Origin: Alphaproteobacteria bacterium
GTDB lineage: Bacteria; Pseudomonadota; Alphaproteobacteria; JAGOMX01
NCBI GenBank assembly: GCA_017993335.1
Contig: JAGOMX010000009.1
Coordinates: 1 to 52,558 of the forward strand
Direction: 5' to 3'
Length of the DNA stretch: 52,558 nucleotides
In this document: one piece after another, positions 45,723-52,558 of the stretch
How the letters are laid out: each line of letters begins with the position of its first letter
How positions within the stretch are numbered: the first letter of the stretch is position 1
Translations under genes and position numbers: made by a program
Notes under the pieces: model-generated
Databases searched by the model: none
The model's input: the letters and a program-made list of their open reading frames with translations, nothing else
What the model was told of the DNA's origin: nothing

Positions 45723-46115
45723 TTAAGCGGAGAAAAAATTATGGACGTCTTTGGAAATTTTTTCCAGAAGTCCTAACTCTGTGTGTAATATGGTTTCGGC
45801 GAGCCAGGGCTCGGTGCGGGAATAGCCATCAAAGACAATCTTCAGTGCCACATGGCCTGTTTTATCTACGGTAGCGGAAATCTTTATGTATTTTTCAAAC
45901 ATTGGGGTCCAGGATAATTCTCCTTGCCAGCCCTTCGAGTGTTGGGCCAGGCGCGCAAAGAAATCTTGAAGAGAGCGTTCCTCGTCATCGTTTAGAACTT
46001 TCATTTGTGCAGAAAAATGCGAGCTCTGATAAGAAATCTCAAAATCTCTGGAGGTGAGATTCAAAAAAGAAAGCACGGCATTTGTTTTGGATGATTTTAT
46101 GTCGATTCTTTTCAT
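45723..46115 (-). CDS. Small protein of unknown function (possibly DUF6228-like)
   Basis: 130 residues from ATG 46115, preceded by GAGG; a TTG start five codons upstream is less likely. The composition is that of a small alpha-beta protein: FEISYQSSHFSAQMKVLNDDEERSLQDFFARLAQHSKGWQGELSWTPMFEKYIKIS. This layout (strand, L-DDE linker, helix, W-G-x-L, strand) recalls DUF6228 or immunity-type small proteins, but I cannot confirm it. It lies 29 bp downstream of the ubiH-like gene on the same strand. Confidence 0.6.
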   Translation of the reverse strand: MKRIDIKSSKTNAVLSFLNLTSRDFEISYQSSHFSAQMKVLNDDEERSLQDFFARLAQHSKGWQGELSWTPMFEKYIKISATVDKTGHVALKIVFDGYSRTEPWLAETILHTELGLLEKISKDVHNFFSA

Positions 46116-46144
46116 CTTGTTTTTCCTCAAGTTTGCTTTTGGTA

Positions 46145-47359
46145 TTATACCCGACTTCCTGCCACAAGCTTTGGCAGATTTCCAACCATACCGATGGCGT
46201 GTTTCATCAGGAATTTTTTGGCGGGTGTGAAGTTGTTCATTAAACCTAAGCCGGTATCACGAATAAACTTTAATGGACGAATGTCATTAGAAAAAAGGCG
46301 TGTGAGGCTGTCCGTTACCGCGATTAAGGAAATGTTATCAAAGCGGCGCCAGCGTTGATATCGTTCTAAGGGCGTGTGGCCACCAATGTCTAAGCCTAGT
46401 CGATAAGCATCTACAATGCATTCGGTCAGGGCGGCTACATCCCGTAACCCCATATTTAATCCCTGCCCAGCAATAGGATGAATCACATGCGCGGCATCTC
46501 CAATCATGGCGAAGCGCTGATCAATGTAGGTCGTTGCAAATTGCACGCCCAGCGGATAGCACCATTTTTGGCTTTGTAGGGTAAGCGTGCCTAAAGAATC
46601 ACCGAATTTGTCTTGCATGGCTTGGGCAAAACTTAAATCGTCTAGTGCCATAAGGCTTGGGGCAAGATCTTCTTGGATGGACCAAACGACCGAGGAACGG
46701 TTACCTTGCATAGGCAGTACAGCAAAGGGGCCCGTGGGCAGGAAGTGTTCGTGGGCAACCCCTTGATGGGGAAGTTCATGACCAATCATGCAAACAATAG
46801 CTTTTTGATGATAGGACCATTTGACGGTCGTAATTTTTAACATATCCCGCATTTGTGAATTTCGACCATCCGCAGCAATTAATAGGGCTGCCGAAAGAAT
46901 CCGTCCATTATCAAGTTCAATCGTGACATAACTGTTGTGTTGTTCAAAACGAATCACTTTTGCCGGGGCAATCCATTCTAAATTGTCAAAAGATCGGGCT
47001 TTATTATACAAGGATTGGCGCATTTTTAGGTTTTCAAGAATATAGCCCATGGGATTATGGCCGAGTTCTCTGTGATCATAGTGCATATGTTTATATGAAT
47101 TATCATCGGATATGCGAATGTCGAGAATAGGTTCGGCAAATGTCTCAAATTCTGGCCAAAGGTCAATGCCGCGGTAGATATTCGAGGATCCAAAAGCGAT
47201 GGCTGTTGTTCTGCCGTCAAAGCTTGCTTGCAAGGTAATTTCCGGGTCCATATGATCAATGACGATAACTTTTAAGCCATGCATCGCTAACGCACAAGCT
47301 TGTGTCGACCCTGCGGGGCCACCACCGATAATAATTACATCGCAATCTTTTGTTGGCAT
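46145..47359 (-). CDS. FAD-dependent monooxygenase, UbiH/UbiF/COQ6 family
   Basis: Flavoprotein hydroxylase, most likely acting on the ring in ubiquinone synthesis. The 404-residue protein has the FAD-binding dinucleotide fold DVIIIGGGPAGSTQACALA at the N-terminus, the middle DG motif LLIAADGRNSQMR and the C-terminal GDAAHVIHPIAGQGLNMGLRD, all diagnostic of the UbiH/COQ6 group. Which ring position it modifies cannot be determined from sequence. It is divergent from the solute-binding protein gene. Confidence 0.92.
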   Translation of the reverse strand: MPTKDCDVIIIGGGPAGSTQACALAMHGLKVIVIDHMDPEITLQASFDGRTTAIAFGSSNIYRGIDLWPEFETFAEPILDIRISDDNSYKHMHYDHRELGHNPMGYILENLKMRQSLYNKARSFDNLEWIAPAKVIRFEQHNSYVTIELDNGRILSAALLIAADGRNSQMRDMLKITTVKWSYHQKAIVCMIGHELPHQGVAHEHFLPTGPFAVLPMQGNRSSVVWSIQEDLAPSLMALDDLSFAQAMQDKFGDSLGTLTLQSQKWCYPLGVQFATTYIDQRFAMIGDAAHVIHPIAGQGLNMGLRDVAALTECIVDAYRLGLDIGGHTPLERYQRWRRFDNISLIAVTDSLTRLFSNDIRPLKFIRDTGLGLMNNFTPAKKFLMKHAIGMVGNLPKLVAGSRV

Positions 47360-47427
47360 GACTTGACATCCTTATTCTAACCTGCAATCACTTTACCTAT
47401 AATTCGAATGGATGAAAAGTCGTTATA

Positions 47428-49161
47428 ATGCATTTCAAAATATTATTTACCCTTTTGTTTTTCATAGGCATCTCGTCCGCAGGGGCGAACGTTTCTTATG
47501 GCGTCGCCATGCACGGTGATTTGAAGTATAAGGCCGAGGATCCTTTTGATTATGTCCATAAGGATGCGCCCACCGGGGGTAAAATTCGACTGGCGGTAAT
47601 AGGAACATTTGATTCCTATAACGGGTTCGTTATCAAGGGGACAGCGCCAGCGGGCCTAGATTTAATCGCAGGAGACTTGGTTTTTGAACGTCTGATGATA
47701 CGCTCGCACGATGAGCCGTTTAGCCTCTACTGTCATTTGGCCGAAACGATTTTCGTCGCGCCAGATCGAAGTTATGTGGAATTCACAGTCAATCCAAAAG
47801 CTAAGTGGGCGGATGGATATCCCGTTACAGCAAAAGATGTCGCATACAGTTTTCAGATTTTGAAAGAAAAGGGACGTCCAAATCATCGATTGTTCTATGC
47901 AAAGGTTAAGGAAATGAACCTCGTGGGAGAAAATGGTATTCGATTTTCCTTTTCTAAAATCCCAGGCGAAGAGGTGTATGATCCCGAATTGCCGCTGTTG
48001 ATCGGCTTGATGCCTGTACTCCCTAGCCACTTATGGAAAAATAAAAATTTTGAAAAATTACGTCTGGAGGACATGGTCGGCAGTGGACCTTATCAAATCA
48101 AAGAAACGCAAATCGGTCGATCTATCCGCTATAGCCGCAGACACGACTATTGGGGTTGGGGGATGCCGCGGGTGCAGGGGCAATATAATTTTCAGGAAGT
48201 TCATTTTGATTATTACCGTAATCCAGATGCGGCAAAAGAAGCCTTCAAGGCGGGTGAATGCGATTTTATGGAAGAAACAGACCCGGGCAAATGGGCGGTG
48301 GATTATGATTTTAAGGGGACGAAAAATGGAGATGTGGTTCGATTGTCCTTAGGACATAAAAAACCTGTCGGCATGAAAGCTCTGGTTTTTAATACGCGTA
48401 GAGACATATTTGCGGATCGAGCCGTCCGTGAGGCCTTGAGTTATGCGATGGATTTTGAACGGGATAATCGGGTTCTTTATCACGGAGCTTTTACACGAAC
48501 AACCAGCTTCTTCCACAATACAGAATTAGCTTCTGTCAACGAAGATACGCATGAGAAGGATGGAGATTTGCGTCAACGTCTAATAACAGCATCTAACCTA
48601 TTAGAAGCCGCCGGTTGGGTTGTGCGAGATGGTGTCATGGTTAACAAAAAAACGGGTCGCCCCTTGCGTTTTGAAATTCTGTTGAGCTCATCGGTAGAAG
48701 AAAAAATTGCTTTAGCCTATGCGAGAAATTTAAAACGTCTGGGCGTAAAAGTATCTGTACGTATAGCGGATAGTGCGCAATATGAAAAGCGACGGTTGAA
48801 TTATGATTATGATATGATTGTCGCCTATTGGTACAACACGCTTTCTCCTGGGCGGGAGCAGATGTTTTATTGGGGATCGAGCTTTTCTGATGTGCCTGGC
48901 TCGCGCAATTATCCAGGCATAAAAGACCCGGTTGTCGATAGCTTATGTGAAAAAATAGCGACGGCGCGTTCACGAGAAAGTCTAATTTTTGCGGCGAAAG
49001 ATTTAGATCGGGCTCTACTTTGGGGTCATTATGTGATACCATTGTATCATAATGCAAAAATAAATCTGGCGTATTGGCGTCATTTGGGGCATCCTGAATG
49101 GAGGCCGGACGTTGGTGTTGTGCTAACCTCATGGTGGTCTAAAAATGCAGAAAAAGAATAA
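47428..49161 (+). CDS. Peptide ABC transporter substrate-binding protein, YejA-like (family 5)
   Basis: Periplasmic binding protein for oligopeptides. The 577 residues begin with a signal peptide (MHFKILFTLLFFIGISSAGA) followed by SYGVAMHGDLKYKAEDPFDYVHKDAPTGGKI and GTFDSYNGFVIKG, the characteristic opening of the YejA group. SBP_bac_5 features continue (DVAYSFQILKEKG, GSGPYQI, NTRRDIFADRAVREALSYAMDF). No permease or ATPase genes of the transporter lie in the window, so they must be elsewhere or have been lost. The end overlaps a possible but rejected upstream start of the next gene. Confidence 0.9.
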   Translation: MHFKILFTLLFFIGISSAGANVSYGVAMHGDLKYKAEDPFDYVHKDAPTGGKIRLAVIGTFDSYNGFVIKGTAPAGLDLIAGDLVFERLMIRSHDEPFSLYCHLAETIFVAPDRSYVEFTVNPKAKWADGYPVTAKDVAYSFQILKEKGRPNHRLFYAKVKEMNLVGENGIRFSFSKIPGEEVYDPELPLLIGLMPVLPSHLWKNKNFEKLRLEDMVGSGPYQIKETQIGRSIRYSRRHDYWGWGMPRVQGQYNFQEVHFDYYRNPDAAKEAFKAGECDFMEETDPGKWAVDYDFKGTKNGDVVRLSLGHKKPVGMKALVFNTRRDIFADRAVREALSYAMDFERDNRVLYHGAFTRTTSFFHNTELASVNEDTHEKDGDLRQRLITASNLLEAAGWVVRDGVMVNKKTGRPLRFEILLSSSVEEKIALAYARNLKRLGVKVSVRIADSAQYEKRRLNYDYDMIVAYWYNTLSPGREQMFYWGSSFSDVPGSRNYPGIKDPVVDSLCEKIATARSRESLIFAAKDLDRALLWGHYVIPLYHNAKINLAYWRHLGHPEWRPDVGVVLTSWWSKNAEKE

Positions 49162-49186
49162 AAATATTCAAAAAAGGGATAAAGAT

Positions 49187-49981
49187 ATGTCTCATCCAGT
49201 ATCGCAAACTTCGCATCCATTTCATATGGTTGAACCAAGTCCTTGGCCCGCTGTAGCCTCTATTTCCGTCTTGGTTTTAGCCATATCTGCGGTGCTATAT
49301 ATGCATGGCCAAAGCGTTTATTTGCTCATTCCTGGTTTTTCGATGCTGCTCTTTACATTAGTGGGTTGGTGGCGTGATGTGGTTCGGGAATCATTGACAA
49401 AAGATCATACGGATGAGGTGCGTGTTGGTTTTCGCTATGGGATGGCGTTGTTCATTCTGTCGGAAGTTATGTTCTTTTTCGGATTTTTCTGGGCTTATTT
49501 TAGTGCCGCTTTTTTCCCTACGGAGGTTGTGGGCGGTGTCTGGCCCCCTAAAGGTATTGAGACTTTAGATGCCTTTGATTTACCTTACCTGAATACTCTT
49601 TTGCTTTTATTGTCTGGAACGACAGTGACCTGGGCGCATTTTGATTTGTTGTCCGGTGACAAAAAAGGCATGTTAGAAAAGTTGGGTTACACTGTGCTAT
49701 TAGGATTTATTTTCTTATGTGTGCAGGCATTAGAGTATTCGCATGCGCCTTTTGGCTTTAAGGATGGTATTTACCCGTCCACTTTTTATATGGCAACAGG
49801 TTTTCATGGCTTCCATGTGTTTGTGGGGGCTGTTTTTCTTGCGGTTTGTTGGTTCCGTACGAAAAGAGATCATTTCACAGCCAATGATCATTTTGGATTC
49901 GAAGCGGCTGCCTGGTATTGGCATTTCGTGGATGTGGTTTGGCTTTTCCTTTTTGTCAGCATCTATTGGTGGGGCAGCTAG
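49187..49981 (+). CDS. ctaE: Cytochrome c oxidase subunit III
   Basis: Membrane subunit of the aa3-type terminal oxidase. The 264-residue product has seven hydrophobic segments and the family markers PFHMVEPSPWP, WWRDVVRES, GFRYGMALFILSEVMFFFGFFWAYF, TSTFYMATGFHGFHVFVGA-like (here PSTFYMATGFHGFHVFVG) and WYWHFVDVVWLFLFVSIYWWG. The start at 49187 (MSHPVSQ) is preceded by AAGGGAT; an in-frame upstream ATG at 49145 would overlap the preceding gene by 17 bp. Subunits I and II are not in the window. SURF1 follows. Confidence 0.96.
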   Translation: MSHPVSQTSHPFHMVEPSPWPAVASISVLVLAISAVLYMHGQSVYLLIPGFSMLLFTLVGWWRDVVRESLTKDHTDEVRVGFRYGMALFILSEVMFFFGFFWAYFSAAFFPTEVVGGVWPPKGIETLDAFDLPYLNTLLLLLSGTTVTWAHFDLLSGDKKGMLEKLGYTVLLGFIFLCVQALEYSHAPFGFKDGIYPSTFYMATGFHGFHVFVGAVFLAVCWFRTKRDHFTANDHFGFEAAAWYWHFVDVVWLFLFVSIYWWGS

Positions 49982-49993
49982 AAGGGATTTATT

Positions 49994-50722
49994 TTGGGTA
50001 GGTACTCCTTACGCTTTATTTTTGGCACGGGCCTTGTTTTGCTAACCATTGTTATTTTGGTAATTCTGGGTCTGTGGCAATTGAAGCGGTACGAGTATAA
50101 GCTTAACTATACCCATCAAATTTTAAATCTAGATCCCAAATCCTTCGCCCCGATAGAAGAAATTATTGTTAACTTAAAATATATCCCGGATGTAAACTTT
50201 GTAAAAGTAAGGCTGAAAGGTATTTTTCATCATGACTTATCCATTGATTTAATTCCTCGTACGTTGCATGGGCAAACGGGTGCGCATGTGTATACGCCGT
50301 TCTTAATTATTCCCTCGGGCCACATGATTATGGTTAACCGTGGTTGGGTGCCTGAAAAAAAGGATCATTTAAAATTTTATCAGCAGACGGGTGAAGTGGA
50401 AATATTTGGTTATTTACAACAACCCACTTTGCCGGGATGGATGACACCGGATAATGTGGCGGATAAAAAAGCTTGGTATTATTTAGATCTGGAAGCCATG
50501 CAAGATGTGATTGCCGCCGATCGTCCAGAAATTGGCAAGAAAATGTTACCCTTTTATATGATATCCATGGAAAAGCCTCATCGAGATGAATTTCCTAAGC
50601 CGATAGACGTGATGACGATGGTTAAAAATAACCATTTTGGTTATGCCTTGACATGGTTTTCTCTGGCAATTGCTCTGGCGATTATGTATATATTTTACTT
50701 ACGAAACAATCGAGTTGTTTAA
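49994..50722 (+). CDS. SURF1 family cytochrome oxidase assembly protein
   Basis: Assembly factor for cytochrome c oxidase, thought to help heme a insertion. The 242-residue protein has N- and C-terminal transmembrane helices (FIFGTGLVLLTIVILVILGLWQL and FGYALTWFSLAIALAIMYIFYL) bracketing a periplasmic domain with the family segments LGLWQLKRYEYK, VRLKGIF, GAHVYTPF, MVNRGWVP and HFGYALTWF. It starts at a TTG, 13 bp after the subunit III gene and preceded by AAGGGA. Position after subunit III is typical. Confidence 0.93.
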   Translation: MGRYSLRFIFGTGLVLLTIVILVILGLWQLKRYEYKLNYTHQILNLDPKSFAPIEEIIVNLKYIPDVNFVKVRLKGIFHHDLSIDLIPRTLHGQTGAHVYTPFLIIPSGHMIMVNRGWVPEKKDHLKFYQQTGEVEIFGYLQQPTLPGWMTPDNVADKKAWYYLDLEAMQDVIAADRPEIGKKMLPFYMISMEKPHRDEFPKPIDVMTMVKNNHFGYALTWFSLAIALAIMYIFYLRNNRVV

Positions 50723-50782
50723 GATTGTATAAATTTTAAAAATCGTTGTCTCATATTTTTTAGCCTCTTATAGGATATTATA

Positions 50783-52066
50783 ATGACCATCAGTATTTCT
50801 ACTCTCTCGAACGGTTTGCGTGTGATTTCGGATCGGAATGATCGCGTAGATAGTGCGGCGGTTGGCGTTTGGGTGAATGTGGGGTCAAGGCATGAAAGCC
50901 CAGAGGTGAATGGCATCGCGCATTTTCTAGAGCACATGGCGTTTAAGGGAACCAAGACAAAATCGGCCAAGCAAATTGCTGAATCCATTGAAAATGTGGG
51001 CGGGTATTTAAATGCCTGTACGTCTCGTGAATCGACAGCCTATTATGCGCGCGTATTAAAAGAAGATGTGGGCATGGCGATTGAGTTGCTGGCCGATATC
51101 ATACAAAATTCAGTTTTTGATCCGGAAGAAATCAACCGCGAACGCGAAGTTATTTTGCAGGAGATTAGTCAGTGCAATGATACGCCTGATGATATTATTT
51201 TTGATATCTTCCAAGAAACCGCGTATCAGAATCAAGCAATAGGTCGTTCTATTTTAGGGCCTCAGGACATTGTCCGTCGGGTGACAAGAGAAGATCTGCA
51301 GGCCTTCATCGGCCAAAAGTATGCGGCATCGCAAATGGTTTTATCGGCCACGGGTAATGTGGATCATGATGCGGTTGTCAAATGGGCTGAGGCAGCCTTT
51401 AAAGGATTGCAGCGGGATGCGGACATATTTTTTGAGCCGGCCAACTATACCGGTGGATCGTCCATACAAGAACGCGATCTAGAGCAATTACACCTGTTGA
51501 TTGGTTATAAAGCCATGTCTATGGACGATCCGGATTACTATAGTTTATGTGTTCTTACATCCCTTTTTGGTGGGGGCATGTCATCGGTTTTATTCCAAGA
51601 AATTCGCGAAAAGAGGGGGCTTGCTTATAGTATATATGCTTTTAAATCCTGTTTTTCCGATTCAGGAATGCTCGCCATTTATGCAGGAACGGCGCCGGAG
51701 CAAGCCCCAGAGCTGCTGACTGTAATCTTTGAAGAGATAAAAAATATAGCCAATAATCTGACAGAAGAAGCTATCCAGCGATCTAGGGCCCAATTAAAGG
51801 CTGGTTTGTTAATGAGTCTAGAGTCGGTTTCCAGTCGTTGCGAGCAGTTGGCGCAGCACATGATGTTTTTTGGCCGGCCTATATCGCGAGCAGAAATTAT
51901 AGATCGCGTCGACAGTGTAACAAAAGAATCTTTGCTGCGGGTTGCCGAGTATATATTCGCGCAACAGCCTACGATTACCGTATTGGGGAAAACGGAATTC
52001 ATGCCATCTTTAGCGAGTCTGGGGCTGTCGTGCGATAATGAGGCTCGTGTGGCCAATGAGAAATAG
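50783..52066 (+). CDS. M16 family zinc peptidase (mitochondrial processing peptidase-like)
   Basis: Pitrilysin-type metallopeptidase related to the beta subunit of the mitochondrial processing peptidase. The 427-residue protein has the inverted zinc motif HFLEH (His47, Glu50, His51) in GIAHFLEHMAFKGTKTKSA, the downstream Glu in NREREVILQEIS and the second, non-catalytic M16 domain with YYSLCVLTSLFGGGMSSVLFQEIREKRGLAYS. No signal peptide. Proteins of this size in Rickettsia and relatives act as single-chain processing peptidases. The next gene starts inside its last codons. Confidence 0.95.
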   Translation: MTISISTLSNGLRVISDRNDRVDSAAVGVWVNVGSRHESPEVNGIAHFLEHMAFKGTKTKSAKQIAESIENVGGYLNACTSRESTAYYARVLKEDVGMAIELLADIIQNSVFDPEEINREREVILQEISQCNDTPDDIIFDIFQETAYQNQAIGRSILGPQDIVRRVTREDLQAFIGQKYAASQMVLSATGNVDHDAVVKWAEAAFKGLQRDADIFFEPANYTGGSSIQERDLEQLHLLIGYKAMSMDDPDYYSLCVLTSLFGGGMSSVLFQEIREKRGLAYSIYAFKSCFSDSGMLAIYAGTAPEQAPELLTVIFEEIKNIANNLTEEAIQRSRAQLKAGLLMSLESVSSRCEQLAQHMMFFGRPISRAEIIDRVDSVTKESLLRVAEYIFAQQPTITVLGKTEFMPSLASLGLSCDNEARVANEK

Positions 52067-52558
52067 GGTTGCGATTTTAATGTCTTTGCTTTTTGTCCAT
52101 TCAACAGTAGCGTCACAGTTAACCGAGGATTCCATGACGAGCATGCTTTCCACGCGCCAGAATTTTACTCCCGAACAAAAAATTGCGGACAAGCTGATTA
52201 TCGGTTTTCAAGGTACGTCCCGTGAGGATCCAGGCGTTAGAAGAGTTTGTGATCAGTTAAACGCTGGCCTTGTCGGCGGAGTGATTCTTTTTTCGTACAA
52301 TATTGTGAGTGTGGATCAGACGAAACAGTTGGTGGCGGATCTCAAGAAGGCTGCTGGCCGGGATATCTGGATTGCCGTGGATCAAGAGGGCGGACGTGTA
52401 CAGCGCCTTGGTGCGAGCAAAGGCTTTACCAATTATTTAAGCCCATCACAAGTCGCCAAAACCATGACACCAGACCAAGCTTATGCACATTATAAAGCGA
52501 TGGCGGATGAGTTAGCCAGTTGTGGTATTAATTTAAACTTTGGTTGTGTGTTAGATTT
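52056..52558 (+). CDS. Beta-N-acetylhexosaminidase, GH3 family (partial, 3' end outside window), with signal peptide
   Basis: Predicted to cut terminal N-acetylglucosamine from peptidoglycan fragments. From ATG 52056 the product begins MRNRVAILMSLLFVHSTVAS, a likely Sec signal peptide, followed by QKIADKLIIGFQG, NAGLVGGVILFSYNI and the GH3/NagZ motif AVDQEGGRVQRLG; the frame is open to the window end. Alternative in-frame starts are 52038 and 52080. The start overlaps the upstream protease gene by 11 bp. Classical NagZ is cytoplasmic and lacks a signal peptide, so this may be a periplasmic variant. Confidence 0.85.
   Translation, partial: MRNRVAILMSLLFVHSTVASQLTEDSMTSMLSTRQNFTPEQKIADKLIIGFQGTSREDPGVRRVCDQLNAGLVGGVILFSYNIVSVDQTKQLVADLKKAAGRDIWIAVDQEGGRVQRLGASKGFTNYLSPSQVAKTMTPDQAYAHYKAMADELASCGINLNFGCVLD

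Noticed and set aside
48641-49132. 163-codon antisense frame opposite the YejA-like gene
   Set aside because: Shadow of a well-supported gene; no domain or start signal.
51679-52116. 145-codon antisense frame opposite the M16 peptidase
   Set aside because: Shadow of a confident gene and its overlap with the GH3 gene.
1-52558. tRNA, rRNA or small RNA genes
   Set aside because: No cloverleaf with a T-loop GGTTCGA-type segment or rRNA-like sequence was recognised; a covariance search would be needed to be certain.

Overview
The window reads as a chromosomal segment of an alphaproteobacterium, most plausibly an intracellular or host-associated member of the Holosporales/Rickettsiales type (inference). 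The clues are alphaproteobacterial gene orders (rpsB-tsf-pyrH-frr-uppS; clpP-clpX-lon; hemC-hemD-mitofilin-hemY opposite tsaD-gpsA; rplM-rpsI), an N-terminally extended S9, an Ala/Lys-rich S2 tail, paired patatin-like proteins, several secreted proteins of unknown function, peptide-scavenging genes, and many palindromic intergenic repeats. No tRNA, rRNA, CRISPR array or recognisable transposase gene was seen.

Layout. 1-4464 (minus): the translation/UMP kinase/undecaprenyl diphosphate synthase cluster, interrupted between tsf and pyrH by a 222-bp MITE-like element. 4711-9364 (plus): the ClpP, ClpX and Lon proteolysis genes. 9392-16133: an accessory island with a methyltransferase, a YhcG-type PD-(D/E)XK nuclease gene between two identical 45-bp direct repeats, a secreted unknown, the ABC-F ATPase uup, and a 1.9-kb transposon-like cassette (terminal inverted repeats, perfect 10-bp target duplication) whose only clear gene is an archaeal-type ATPase with a C-terminal PD-(D/E)XK domain. 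16215-17606: two related secreted unknowns. 17843-21120 (minus): O-antigen ligase-like protein, gpsA, tsaD. 21223-25172 (plus): hemC, hemD, mitofilin-like and HemY-like genes. 25195-29681: tamA-tamB. 30177-32234 (minus): two patatin paralogues, one with a ruined active site. 32381-33979: PpiD-like chaperone. 34163-35620: orphan histidine kinase. 35763-36772: rplM-rpsI. 36840-37480: a dense nest of inverted repeats. 37527-41464: unknown proteins, including a secreted duplicated-domain protein that appears frameshifted. 41456-45688: xth, a POT peptide transporter overlapping an aminopeptidase P gene. 45723-52558: a small unknown, a UbiH-type monooxygenase, a YejA-like binding protein, cytochrome oxidase subunit III with SURF1, an M16 processing protease and the start of a secreted GH3 beta-N-acetylhexosaminidase.

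The most interesting signal is the repeat and cassette biology. The 222-bp element at 2139 and the 1,925-bp element at 14199 share ends and both sit between 10-bp direct repeats, so the larger one looks like a cargo-bearing, transposase-less relative of the MITE, comparable in principle to the mobile insertion cassettes described for IS231. A second repeat family with TA-flanked ends contains the same internal hairpin module, is found at all three of its loci between convergent genes, and in one place has inserted into yet another palindromic element.
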